Part shown: in pieces, positions 15,456-24,148 of the stretch
Layout: every line of letters starts with the position of its first letter
Numbering within the stretch: position 1 is the stretch's first letter
From: CAYLKS01 sp964384205 [NCBI: uncultured bacterium]
GTDB taxonomy: Bacteria; JAGOEH01
Reading direction: 5' to 3'
Assembly (NCBI GenBank): GCA_964384205.1
Contig: CAYLKS010000036.1
Location: 1-34,416 of the forward strand
DNA: 34,416 bases
Program-made: the position numbers and the translations under genes
The notes under the pieces: model-generated
What the model saw: only the letters and a program-made list of their open reading frames with translations
Database searches by the model: none
Told to the model about the DNA's origin: nothing

Positions 15456-18400
15456 TTATCTGCCCTTCTTTGCGGTTAAAAATAATACGGACAACAAAAC
15501 CCTTTTGCCCATCAAGATTAAATGCACTAATTTTACCCCCCATTAATTCAATAAATCTTTTAGAAATAGCCAGCCCAAGACCGGATCCAGAATTTTTTGT
15601 AGTAAAATATGGCTCAAAAATCTTATTTAAAATTTCTTCCTCTACCCCTTTACCATTATCTATAATATCTATAATTAATTTATCGTCATCTGAATGTAAC
15701 TTTATAATAACAAAACATTTTTCTTTATCGCATGCTTGAATAGCATTATTTACTATATTGATAAAAACCTGAAACAAACTATCTTTATTAGCTTTTACTT
15801 GAACATTATCTGACAAATTATTTTCAAATTTTATAAAATCTATTTTCTTTGAATTAAAAAAAACTATAATATCTTTTATAACATCAACAATATTAATATA
15901 TTCTAATTCTCCTAAATCCATTTTTGCCATATCTAAAAATTTCCTGCTTAAAGAAGCTAATAAATCAATACTATATTCAAATTGTTGAGCGATCTCTGGA
16001 AAAGTTTTCAAAAATTTCTCTTTATCAATTCGATATAAATCCATAAGATGTTGTATAGATAATTTCATTGGAGTTAATGGATTCTTTATCTCATGAGCAA
16101 TTTCTCTTGCAAGTTGATTAATTAATCTATCTCTTTCTAAATCAAATACCTTTTTTCGTTCCTTTTCTAAATTTTCAGATAAAAAATTAATTGTTTTTGC
16201 TATCTTTGAAATCTCATCATTCCCAACTATATCAATTTTATACCTGCTTCCTTTTTTTAAAACTAATGGTAACTTTTTTATTATTAATTCTGTATTATGA
16301 GAAATTCTTTTATTCCAAAAAATAATAATTATGCTAAATAAGAGCAAAATAACAAAAAGTATTACTAAAAGTTTATCATATAATGAATAAAGTAACTCAT
16401 AATTAAATTCACTTTTATAAACAAAAAATAACATATTATTATCAAAATTATCTATATCTGACTCTAATAAAAAATAAATATTATTATTCAAAATAAAATA
16501 AGAGTCCCCCTTCTCTTTCAAAGACAAATATTTACTATAATTAATTAAGTCAGGAAAATCCTCATAATTTATAGGAAAATTAAAAATCTTACCATTATAA
16601 TAAATAGCAAATTTTACATTAAGTGCATTAAAAAAATATATAATGTCATTATAAGAAATTTTATAAAACAATACTATTTTACCAAGAAAAATATCTCCTT
16701 CATATTCTGGATATACAGACACAATAAAAAGATGATTTTTATAATAATAAAAAGAATAAGAATTATCCCATGATTTTTCTATAAAATCAATTACTTGATC
16801 ATTGAAAAAACTATCATCACTATTGTTACTATGAATTAACTGGCCATTATTGTCAAAAATATAAAAATACCCCAAATGCTCATCGAAAGCTCCCATTCTA
16901 ATTTTATCAACATAGACATTAATATTAAATCTAAAATAATTATTAACTTCTTTATTAGCCCTTTTATATTGTTCCCTATCCTTTTCTATAATAATAAAAT
17001 TTAAATAAAAAAATAAAATAAAATACAAAATAACTGAAGATATTATTAAAACTAAAAATTCCAGGAAAACATATTTATATGCAATTCTTGATTTAATAAT
17101 ATTGAAAATATTTAAATTGTCATGATAAACTATTTCCCATAAAAGATAAAATAAAAATAAAATAAAAATGAAAATTATTGATTTAAAAATAAAAGCAATC
17201 AAATTAACAGGACTTATATTTGAAATATATATAACAATTGTATGTCCATCAACATTCTCATCATCAATTATATCTATATAATTAAACAAATTATTACTTT
17301 CTTTAACTTCGTGTAAATTCTGAGGGAATATATCATATCTATTTCCTTTATACAAATAATTGTAATATTCTCCTACATATATTGGAAAACAACGATTTGA
17401 ATATTCTATTATACTACTAAGTTCCTGTGGTAATACTCCAAAAATTTGATAATTGTCAATCCAGAATTGTAAATTTTTTTCTAAAAATGGGAAAAAATAC
17501 TTCTCTTCACCATTATTCAAAAAAACAAAATAAAATTTACTTCCACTATAAAAAAAACTTCCCACTTCTATTCTTTTAGTAATACTAAGTAGTTCTTCTT
17601 TATTATCTTCAAAAAATTTTAAATACATATAGGGTAAATTAAACTTCTCTATATAATCTCCTTTAATTCTAATATATGGTATAAATAAAATCATCCTATT
17701 GGGATCTTTATATTTTTCTAAATCATTGTCAAAAATAAAACCTGAAAAATCTTTTACAACTTCTTTTGTTTTCGTCCATTGAAACATTATTTCAACAAAA
17801 AAAATAATAAATAATGATAAAAATAACGATACTAAAATAATAATCCTATTTGAAAAAAAATTAAATATTAAAAACAATGAATAAATAATTATAAATATAA
17901 TACCTATAAATAAATTGAGGGAAAAATATAATAAAACACCTAAAGAAATAAAAAATAATATAATAAATCTTGATTTACATAATTTTGCAAAATCTTTAAT
18001 TTGATATATTAATATCATTACAAGAGATAATAATATAAAATATATCATACTATCATTATCAAATGGCAAAAAAGTCTTAAAATTTAAAATATATTCTCTA
18101 CTATCACTAAAAATTCCTCCCAAAATAAAAAAAATAAATATCCATTGCAATACTACATAAAAAATATATTTTCTATTCTCTATCAAAAAATCTTTCTTTA
18201 AATTAATATTAAAAAAAACAAACAATAGGATTAAAAAAATTATACCATGGATATAAAAAAATATATTCAAAGGGAAAAAAAAGATAAAATCAATATCAAG
18301 TGTAATATCATTTGTGCTTGTAAAATATGAAAAATTAATAAAAAATAATAAAATAAAAATTATAAAAAAAAATAAATATTTGACTTTTTTATTATTTATT

Positions 18401-18843
18401 GAACTTATTAAAAATAAAATCAGAGCAAAATAAAAAAGAACAATCAAATAATCAAAAATTGATTTTTTATAATAAGGGTTGTTATAAACTAAAATATTAT
18501 ACCCATCAAAAAGCTCATATTTTAATAACAATTCATTTTTTAGTTCATCAAATTTAAAATTATAATGAGGAAAAGACCAAAAAATATTTTCATTATTATT
18601 ACTGGTTTTTAATAAAATAATTATATGATTATCAAATTTATTTATAATTTTGTTAAAAATATTATAAAGTCTTTCTTCTCCTTCTAATGATGTTTTTTTA
18701 ATATTATTATATATTTCTTCTCTATAATTATTTAGTTCATTAATAAAAAAATCATTAGAAAAATTTTGCTTACTGCTAAAATAAAAATATATCAAAAAAG
18801 AAAAAAATAAAATTATAATAATTAAAAAATATTTTCTAAACAC
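15445..18843 (-). CDS. Large membrane-bound sensor histidine kinase (NtrY-like core)
   Basis: An 1132-residue membrane kinase. The N-terminal third has about ten hydrophobic segments, followed by an extracytoplasmic region, two more membrane segments (near 570-590 and 610-630), a second periplasmic sensor-like region and a last membrane helix near 840. The cytoplasmic part has a HAMP linker, the H-box IAHEIKNPLTPMKLSIQHL (the LTP form typical of NtrY), the N-box INIVNNAIQA, the G1 box IDNGKGV, FEPYFTTK and the G2 box SGLGLAIS. It autophosphorylates on that histidine. No response regulator is nearby. The start codon is GTG, overlapping the upstream gene by 8 bases with no clear ribosome binding site. 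The signal sensed is unknown. Confidence 0.88.
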   Translation of the reverse strand: MFRKYFLIIIILFFSFLIYFYFSSKQNFSNDFFINELNNYREEIYNNIKKTSLEGEERLYNIFNKIINKFDNHIIILLKTSNNNENIFWSFPHYNFKFDELKNELLLKYELFDGYNILVYNNPYYKKSIFDYLIVLFYFALILFLISSINNKKVKYLFFFIIFILLFFINFSYFTSTNDITLDIDFIFFFPLNIFFYIHGIIFLILLFVFFNINLKKDFLIENRKYIFYVVLQWIFIFFILGGIFSDSREYILNFKTFLPFDNDSMIYFILLSLVMILIYQIKDFAKLCKSRFIILFFISLGVLLYFSLNLFIGIIFIIIYSLFLIFNFFSNRIIILVSLFLSLFIIFFVEIMFQWTKTKEVVKDFSGFIFDNDLEKYKDPNRMILFIPYIRIKGDYIEKFNLPYMYLKFFEDNKEELLSITKRIEVGSFFYSGSKFYFVFLNNGEEKYFFPFLEKNLQFWIDNYQIFGVLPQELSSIIEYSNRCFPIYVGEYYNYLYKGNRYDIFPQNLHEVKESNNLFNYIDIIDDENVDGHTIVIYISNISPVNLIAFIFKSIIFIFILFLFYLLWEIVYHDNLNIFNIIKSRIAYKYVFLEFLVLIISSVILYFILFFYLNFIIIEKDREQYKRANKEVNNYFRFNINVYVDKIRMGAFDEHLGYFYIFDNNGQLIHSNNSDDSFFNDQVIDFIEKSWDNSYSFYYYKNHLFIVSVYPEYEGDIFLGKIVLFYKISYNDIIYFFNALNVKFAIYYNGKIFNFPINYEDFPDLINYSKYLSLKEKGDSYFILNNNIYFLLESDIDNFDNNMLFFVYKSEFNYELLYSLYDKLLVILFVILLLFSIIIIFWNKRISHNTELIIKKLPLVLKKGSRYKIDIVGNDEISKIAKTINFLSENLEKERKKVFDLERDRLINQLAREIAHEIKNPLTPMKLSIQHLMDLYRIDKEKFLKTFPEIAQQFEYSIDLLASLSRKFLDMAKMDLGELEYINIVDVIKDIIVFFNSKKIDFIKFENNLSDNVQVKANKDSLFQVFINIVNNAIQACDKEKCFVIIKLHSDDDKLIIDIIDNGKGVEEEILNKIFEPYFTTKNSGSGLGLAISKRFIELMGGKISAFNLDGQKGFVVRIIFNRKEGQINEV

Positions 18844-19237
18844 TTTGTAAAATAATAATCTTATTAATTATATAATCCTTATCCTTAATAAAAAATATTT
18901 TAAAAGATAAACTGCATTGTTTATTTCTCTTTAAATCAACAGCCTCAAGTATAATCTTTTCTACTTTATTATCACCCTCTATAATCTTACTATCTTTTAT
19001 TTTATTAAATTTATACTTCTTTAAAAAATTCATAAAAATAAATTTAGCCTGATTTTTGGAATAAATTTTACCTTTTATATTTAAGTTGGTTGATTTAATA
19101 CTAACAAATATCTCATCACTAAAATAATTCACTAACAAATCCGGATTTGATATTATTTTTTTACTGAAAAAGTTAGCATAAGTTATGTTAATATAAAAAA
19201 TACTAATAAAAATAATAAAAAAACTAATCTTTTTCAT
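18836..19237 (-). CDS. Small secreted DUF4783-like protein
   Basis: A 133-residue protein with an N-terminal hydrophobic signal (residues ~1-21, ending near TYANFF). The mature part has the pattern 'LLVNYFSDEIFVSI ... IYSKNQAKFIFMNFL' (about residues 34-74), like the DUF4783 family of Bacteroidetes and relatives, an NTF2-like alpha+beta fold. Probably periplasmic; function unknown. The start overlaps the previous gene's stop (ATGA) and its end overlaps the kinase gene by 8 bases, so it belongs tightly to the kinase operon and could be an accessory periplasmic factor. The family match is by pattern memory. Confidence 0.55.
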   Translation of the reverse strand: MKKISFFIIFISIFYINITYANFFSKKIISNPDLLVNYFSDEIFVSIKSTNLNIKGKIYSKNQAKFIFMNFLKKYKFNKIKDSKIIEGDNKVEKIILEAVDLKRNKQCSLSFKIFFIKDKDYIINKIIILQSV

Positions 19238-19515
19238 AAATCTATTTCTTTTTTAGTTTTTATTTGATTTAATTTATAATTTACAAAATTATAAAATTCA
19301 TCTTGTAGCTCATCATTTAATATATTAAAAATAGCTTCTTTCATATATGATTCTATTGACTCAAAAAAATCATCTGGTAAATCTTCAAAACGAATATTTG
19401 TGTCCCATGTTTCATTATATTTATTTATAAAAGAATTAATGTACATTAAAAGTTCCGGATTTGCTCTATCAATGTTAAAAATAATATCTATATCAATTCC
19501 TGGTAATGATTTCAT
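19234..19515 (-). CDS. Hypothetical acidic small protein
   Basis: A 93-residue soluble protein, not recognised. I chose the ATG at 19515 (MKSLPGIDID) because it follows the upstream gene's stop and has AAAGGAT nearby; the longer reading would overlap the neighbour. It is rich in Asp, Glu and Phe, with an acidic segment around FEDLPDDFFESIESYMKE and helices predicted by eye through most of its length. It sits between the DUF3098-like membrane protein and the DUF4783-like secreted protein, with an ATGA overlap to the latter. Function unknown. Confidence 0.6.
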   Translation of the reverse strand: MKSLPGIDIDIIFNIDRANPELLMYINSFINKYNETWDTNIRFEDLPDDFFESIESYMKEAIFNILNDELQDEFYNFVNYKLNQIKTKKEIDL

Positions 19516-19519
19516 AAAA

Positions 19520-19738
19520 TTAATCCTTTTTAGGTTTATAAAAAATAGCAAAAGGAAAAACAACAATAAAATCAAAAGTCAAAATTATAGGAGCTATAAC
19601 CATTGAAATGGTCCCATCAACACTCAAACTTAAAAAATACATACCAAGTATTAATAAAAATACTCCTATAGCTAACATATAATAATTAATCCTACTAAAC
19701 GAAAGTTTTTCTTCAGCGCTCATCCCTTTTTTCTTCAT
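19520..19738 (-). CDS. Small two-helix membrane protein (DUF3098-like)
   Basis: A 72-residue protein from the ATG at 19738, which has GGAG nine bases upstream; an earlier TTG/ATG frame exists but lacks such a site. A basic N-terminus (MKKKGMSAEEKLSFSRINYY) is followed by two hydrophobic helices (about residues 20-38 and 45-66) and a lysine-rich end, FYKPKKD. The layout matches DUF3098 proteins of Bacteroidetes-type bacteria, where it often sits near cell-division or undecaprenyl-phosphatase genes. Here it is the first gene of the run leading to the sensor kinase. Function unknown. Confidence 0.55.
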   Translation of the reverse strand: MKKKGMSAEEKLSFSRINYYMLAIGVFLLILGMYFLSLSVDGTISMVIAPIILTFDFIVVFPFAIFYKPKKD

Positions 19739-19794
19739 TATTAAACGCTCCTTTTTTTCTTTTAACAATAAAAAATATAATAAGTTTCAATTAT

Positions 19795-21576
19795 TTAATT
19801 TACTCTAATAAAACTTTTTCCTTTTAAATGAAAAAAATAAATAGAAGAATTAGTTCTTTTATATTTTGTAAAATTATACCTGCCGGCTATTCCCTGGTAA
19901 TTAGATAAAGTATCAAGATAATTTAATAAATCTGCACGCCTACTATAACCCTGTTTACAGCCAGAAAGGATTAAATTAATAGCATCATAAGATTTCAAAG
20001 CTATATTAGAAGGAGACTTTCCATATTTAGCTTTATATTGAGAAATAAAATTATTTTTTTCTACATTATTCAGTTCAGACATATCAATATCAGACGCAAT
20101 AATAGCTCCTTTTATAAAATGATAATCAATTGAAAATAATTTATCATTCATCCAGATAGAATTTCCTATAAATCTACCACTAATTAATTTTGAAATAATC
20201 TGAGGAACTAAATATAAAACATCGTTTATTTTACTTGCAGGTATAAAAATCCCGTCCAATTTATAAAATTGCCTTACACTATCTTCAACTGTAACAGTAT
20301 CAATTAAATCAATATAAGATGAATCTGATAATATTTTATTTATAAAATCATCTAAAAGATTTCTATAATCCTGTTGACCTTCATCATAATATAAAGTATC
20401 AATGACCCTTGCACCAAGTTTTTCTGCTAAATCAGCAAAACTTCGCACAATTTTCTCGCCATAAGAACTTAACGGGGCTATAATCAAAAAATTATGCATC
20501 TCCTCATGACTAACACAATATTCTGCAATAGCACGACCTTGAATCGTCGTAGGAACACTCATCTGATATACAGTATTTCCAAGATTAGTAAAACTATCAA
20601 TAACAACAGTAGGCGCGATCAATGGTATATTATAAATACCAGCTAATATTCCTGCTGCTATAGAAGAAGATGCTCTAATAGGGCCAATCAAAGCAAGAAT
20701 ACTATCATTTAAAAAATCTCGTTTAAAAATTTCTGCGGTCTTTATTGGATCTCCCCTATTATCAAAAGCCACAAGTTTAACTTTGTAATTTGATTCTCTA
20801 TTAAAATTATCTAAAAGAAGTTTAGCTGAATTCAAAAAAGCTTCTCCATAAAATTGATATTTTCCAGACAATGGAGCTATAATAGCAATTTTATTATTTA
20901 TTGCTAAAAAACTATCAATCTCTTTTAGATAGCGTTTAATCACATAACTCTTAAAATCAGGATATTCGTCTCTCAATTTAGTAAATAAAACTTTTGCTTC
21001 CTGCATTTTATTCATATCATAAAATTTTAAAGCATTAAAATAAAGCAAATTTTTTATAAAAATATCATTTTTACACTGACCAAGCAAAAAAGAATAATCT
21101 TCAAATTTCAAATCTTCAAAAAAAGTATCTTCAATAAAATTTAATATCTTTTCTCTAAGATATTCATCATTTTTAGCATATAATAAAGATTTATCCAAAG
21201 TTAAAATTGTATTGCGATAATCAAATCTAGCTTTATAAATTTTTGCCAAAATAAATAAAGAAGTTCCTACGCTTGAAGAATCATTATAAGCAGATAAGAT
21301 ATTATTAATTATATATTCTGCTTTATTAAGCGCTCCTAATTCATACAAAGAATTAGCTTTAATCAATAATAATGATAAATTATGTATATTATTTTGAGGA
21401 AATCTGCTATTATAGTCATCTATATAATTAACAACCTGTGAAAAATTTTGCTCTTTATATTGTTTTAAAATAAAATCAAAATATTTATCAGGATCACTTT
21501 TATAAGCCTCATCCTGATTTTGCTGTCCTAAAATACTAATGTAAAATAAAACAATAAAAATAAATAATTTTTTCAT
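19795..21576 (-). CDS. Periplasmic-binding-fold protein with TPR-like N-terminus (LpoA-like layout)
   Basis: A 593-residue secreted protein. Residues 1-17 are a signal peptide (KKLFIFIVLFYISILG) with no lipobox cysteine. Residues ~25-220 are helical repeats of TPR character (for example LLIKANSLYELGALNKAEYI). Residues ~228-590 form a branched-chain-amino-acid-binding type (Peripla_BP_6) domain, starting IAIIAPLSGKYQFYGEAFL and containing ALIGPIRASSS. No transporter permease or ATPase genes are nearby. TPR plus Peripla_BP_6 is the layout of LpoA, the activator of penicillin-binding protein 1A, so an envelope-assembly role is as likely as solute uptake. The only ribosome-binding-like sequence lies in a hairpin just upstream. 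Confidence 0.7.
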   Translation of the reverse strand: MKKLFIFIVLFYISILGQQNQDEAYKSDPDKYFDFILKQYKEQNFSQVVNYIDDYNSRFPQNNIHNLSLLLIKANSLYELGALNKAEYIINNILSAYNDSSSVGTSLFILAKIYKARFDYRNTILTLDKSLLYAKNDEYLREKILNFIEDTFFEDLKFEDYSFLLGQCKNDIFIKNLLYFNALKFYDMNKMQEAKVLFTKLRDEYPDFKSYVIKRYLKEIDSFLAINNKIAIIAPLSGKYQFYGEAFLNSAKLLLDNFNRESNYKVKLVAFDNRGDPIKTAEIFKRDFLNDSILALIGPIRASSSIAAGILAGIYNIPLIAPTVVIDSFTNLGNTVYQMSVPTTIQGRAIAEYCVSHEEMHNFLIIAPLSSYGEKIVRSFADLAEKLGARVIDTLYYDEGQQDYRNLLDDFINKILSDSSYIDLIDTVTVEDSVRQFYKLDGIFIPASKINDVLYLVPQIISKLISGRFIGNSIWMNDKLFSIDYHFIKGAIIASDIDMSELNNVEKNNFISQYKAKYGKSPSNIALKSYDAINLILSGCKQGYSRRADLLNYLDTLSNYQGIAGRYNFTKYKRTNSSIYFFHLKGKSFIRVN

Positions 21577-21613
21577 ATAAAAAATAAAGCCCTTCCAACA
21601 TTAAGAAGGGCTT
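21577..21613 (-). terminator. Terminator-like hairpin directly before the start codon at 21576
   Basis: On the minus strand AAGCCCTTC (21613-21605) pairs with GAAGGGCTT (21595-21587), followed by TATTTTTTAT up to the ATG. It should end the ribosomal-protein operon, yet the U-run touches the next start codon. The hairpin's 3' arm contains GGAAGGG, the only Shine-Dalgarno-like sequence for that gene. Confidence 0.8.
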
Positions 21614-22109
21614 AAATATTTAATTTACCAAAATTCTCTGGAATTATTGAATCAAGAAATTTTTTAGTTTTAAAATATTCTAAATCCAATATTTCATTTT
21701 TGTCTATCTTGCCAAAAACATTAGTAAGCAAACTTTTTTCAACATAAATATCAGCTTCTTTTCTCAAAGCAAGAGCAATAGAATCGCTAGGTCTGGCATC
21801 AAAATTATAAATATCATCACCTTTCTTCAAGATTAAAGAAGCAAAAAAAGTATTATTCTGAAGTTTATAAATAATTACCTTTACCAATTCTATTCTAAAT
21901 TCATCCAGTATATTCAACAATAAATTATGAGTAAGCGGTCTTGGTGGTTCTTTCTTTGCAAGAGAAAGAGTTATACTGTAAGCTTCTTCATCTCCTATTA
22001 CCATTGATAAATTCATACTTCCATCAAAGGTTTCTAAAAAAATAATAGGAGATTTAGTATTAAAATCAAAAGTAATACTTTTGACTCTAATTTTTAAAAA
22101 TTCAGGCAT
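21612..22109 (-). CDS. Bifunctional nuclease family protein (DUF151)
   Basis: A 165-residue DUF151/BFN-type protein. It has the recognisable 'VGDEEAYSITLSL'-like segment (here MVIGDEEAYSITLSLAKKEP) followed by RPLTHNLLLNIL. It also has the 'FDARPSDSIALALR' core typical of the family, described as a DNase/RNase domain in plants and bacteria. The last ~30 residues are variable. It starts three bases after rplI with no gap for its own promoter. Its stop codon is inside the terminator hairpin. The cellular role in bacteria is unclear. Confidence 0.85.
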   Translation of the reverse strand: MPEFLKIRVKSITFDFNTKSPIIFLETFDGSMNLSMVIGDEEAYSITLSLAKKEPPRPLTHNLLLNILDEFRIELVKVIIYKLQNNTFFASLILKKGDDIYNFDARPSDSIALALRKEADIYVEKSLLTNVFGKIDKNEILDLEYFKTKKFLDSIIPENFGKLNI

Positions 22110-22112
22110 ATT

Positions 22113-22559
22113 TTAATCTTTTTTTACAACCCAAACTTTAATGTTAGCAATAACATCGTGTTCTAATTTTATTGGTACTTCATACACACCTAATTTTTTA
22201 ATATGAGAATCCAATAATACTTGATTTTTATCTATATCAAAATTCTGCTGCTGCAATTCTTCTGCAATAATCTGTTCTGTAACGGATCCATATAATTGGT
22301 CTTCTTCCCCCGCTGCCATTGAAATAGTTAACTGAATCTTCTCAAGTTCTGATCTTAATTCTTCTGCTTTAGCAATTAATTTTCTTCTCTTTATTTCTCT
22401 ACTCTTCTTTTCCATCTCCCACATTTTTAAATAGCCTTTTGTCTTAGGCATTGCATATTTTTTAGGAATTAAATAATTTCGAGCATAACCCGGAGCAACT
22501 TTAACAATATCACCTGCTTTTCCTAAATGTTCTACATCTTCTCTTAAAATTACTTCCAT
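22113..22559 (-). CDS. rplI: 50S ribosomal protein bL9
   Basis: A 148-residue bL9 of normal length. The N-terminal domain begins MEVILREDVEHLGKAGDIV and contains the signature GYARNYLIPKKYA. A long basic connecting helix (about residues 45-78) leads to the C-terminal RNA-binding domain ending in HDVIANIKVWVV. It bridges the L1 stalk region of the large subunit. A good GGAGA site precedes the ATG. It stands in the widespread rpsF-rpsR-rplI neighbourhood, with a DUF2232-like gene between. Confidence 0.97.
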   Translation of the reverse strand: MEVILREDVEHLGKAGDIVKVAPGYARNYLIPKKYAMPKTKGYLKMWEMEKKSREIKRRKLIAKAEELRSELEKIQLTISMAAGEEDQLYGSVTEQIIAEELQQQNFDIDKNQVLLDSHIKKLGVYEVPIKLEHDVIANIKVWVVKKD

Positions 22560-22576
22560 TGTTTATCTCCTTTTCA

Positions 22577-23530
22577 TCATAATGTTAAACGACTTATCTT
22601 TTGTTTCCAATCAAAAAAATAATCTAAAATCCCAACTAACATCAAAAAAAGTAATAAAAAAGGTCCTAAAAATAATAAAGAAAAAATTATAAAAAGCAAG
22701 ATAAAAATGTTATTTTTCAAATTTTTAATACCGCTTAAAACAATAACTGTACCATAAAAAATATAAATAGCCAATACTATCAACATCAAATTTAAACCAA
22801 TAACAAAAATTTTTCCTTTAAAAAAAATCTGTACCACAAGACTAAATATTAAAACCAACATCCAAAATTTATCCAGAACAATATTATCAATTGTTAAATA
22901 ATTTTTTATAAATAGCCTCTTTTTAAAAAACGAACTATTTAAGAAGTAAAAAATAATAAAATATAAAACAAAATTCTGAATAAAAGTAGAAAAGAAAAAA
23001 ATCTTTAAAAAGAAAGGAATTAATTTTTTAATAATAAAATCCTTAGTAATAAAATTATTATTCTGAAAATTTGGAGTTATTGAATTAATATTCTTATTAA
23101 AACTTTCCTGTAATTCAGATAGCACCTTTGAATATTCAGCTTTATTAACATAATAATATAAAAACTCATTTGAAGTAATCAATAAAGCCACAAATATCAC
23201 CAAAGAAATCATTGATATTATCAAATAAAATTTTTTATCCTCAAAAGAAGAGAAAAACCAACTTGATATATGAATACTTACAAGATAAATTGCACCAACC
23301 CAATTAACTATAAAAATTCCACAAACAAAAGGAATAAGAAAAGCAAATAAAAGAAAATTTTGTAAATTCTTTTCTAATCTAACAAAATAATTCGCAGAAT
23401 AATAAAATAAAAACAATAAACCAAATATAGATATTTGAGGCAAAAACTTAACAAGTAATATATAAATAGAAAAAAATAACAAATATAAAAAAAGATTTAC
23501 ATCACTATAGAGTTTGATTTTGCTAAACAT
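22577..23530 (-). CDS. Multi-spanning membrane protein (DUF2232/YybS-like)
   Basis: A 317-residue integral membrane protein from the ATG at 23530; a TTG four codons upstream is less likely. About eight hydrophobic segments: a cluster in residues 10-140, a hydrophilic stretch around 140-165 and another cluster from 170 to the end, finishing with LVGILDYFFDWKQKISRL. DUF2232 (YybS) proteins commonly sit between rpsR and rplI, and the 'LVGLLD-x-hFDhR'-like end matches that family. The assignment rests mainly on position and topology. A terminator-like hairpin lies just ahead of the start, and no good ribosome binding site is seen. Confidence 0.65.
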   Translation of the reverse strand: MFSKIKLYSDVNLFLYLLFFSIYILLVKFLPQISIFGLLFLFYYSANYFVRLEKNLQNFLLFAFLIPFVCGIFIVNWVGAIYLVSIHISSWFFSSFEDKKFYLIISMISLVIFVALLITSNEFLYYYVNKAEYSKVLSELQESFNKNINSITPNFQNNNFITKDFIIKKLIPFFLKIFFFSTFIQNFVLYFIIFYFLNSSFFKKRLFIKNYLTIDNIVLDKFWMLVLIFSLVVQIFFKGKIFVIGLNLMLIVLAIYIFYGTVIVLSGIKNLKNNIFILLFIIFSLLFLGPFLLLFLMLVGILDYFFDWKQKISRLTL

Positions 23531-23540
23531 ATTTAATAAC

Positions 23541-23566
23541 AAAAAAAGGGGGAAATCTCCCCCCTT
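23541..23566 (-). terminator. G/C hairpin with T-run between fused rpsF-rpsR and the DUF2232-like gene
   Basis: On the minus strand AAGGGGG (23566-23560) pairs with CCCCCTT (23552-23546) around a short loop, followed by seven T. It has the form of an intrinsic terminator inside the ribosomal operon, 10 bases before the next ATG, so it may attenuate expression of downstream genes. Confidence 0.75.
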
Positions 23567-23574
23567 CCAGTTTT

Positions 23575-24129
23575 TTAACCAGTTATATCTACAACAAAAG
23601 GCAAGAACGCAAGATGTCTTGCTCTTTTAATTTCTTTTGCTATACGTCTTTGGTGTTTAGCACAAACCCTTGTAAATCTTCTTGGTATTATTTTACCAGA
23701 TTCAGTGGTGAATTTTTTTAATATTTCAAAACTTTTATAATCTATAATTAGACCTTCTCTACAAACTGGACAGTTTCTTTCTTTTTTTGTTAATCTTCGT
23801 CTATTTTCCTCAGAAGATGGAGCTTCTGCTTCTTCAGAATGCTCTTCTACTTTCAAATTAATATATCGGAGGATATTCTCGTCCATATTATAACGATTTT
23901 CTAAATTTTTAACAAAATCTTCCGGGACCTTATAAATAAATCTAACATAATACCCTTGTGTATTCTTTTTAATAGGGTAAGCAAAATTTTTAAGCCCCCA
24001 ATTATCAACCTTTACAATTTCCCCATTAGCATCTTTGATCATCTTAAAGTACTTATTGTTCAAAAATTCTTCTAATTGTTGTTCATCAAACTGTGGTTTT
24101 ACAACTATAAATCCTTCATAAGTTCTCAT
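23575..24129 (-). CDS. rpsF-rpsR: Fused ribosomal proteins bS6-bS18
   Basis: A 184-residue single frame. Residues 1-~96 are bS6 ([47 protein letters not shown]). Residues ~97-117 are a charged linker ([20 protein letters not shown]). Residues ~120-184 are bS18 in its zinc-binding form, with CPVC (about 122-125), the core [20 protein letters not shown] and the end [11 protein letters not shown]. These are normally separate proteins that sit side by side on the 30S platform; the ssb gene often found between them is absent. I read the junction directly: no stop and no internal ATG. The start at 24129 has GGAGAG upstream; an earlier in-frame ATG would overlap pth. Confidence 0.93.
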   Translation of the reverse strand: MRTYEGFIVVKPQFDEQQLEEFLNNKYFKMIKDANGEIVKVDNWGLKNFAYPIKKNTQGYYVRFIYKVPEDFVKNLENRYNMDENILRYINLKVEEHSEEAEAPSSEENRRRLTKKERNCPVCREGLIIDYKSFEILKKFTTESGKIIPRRFTRVCAKHQRRIAKEIKRARHLAFLPFVVDITG

Positions 24130-24148
24130 AATTTCTCTCCTTTGGACG

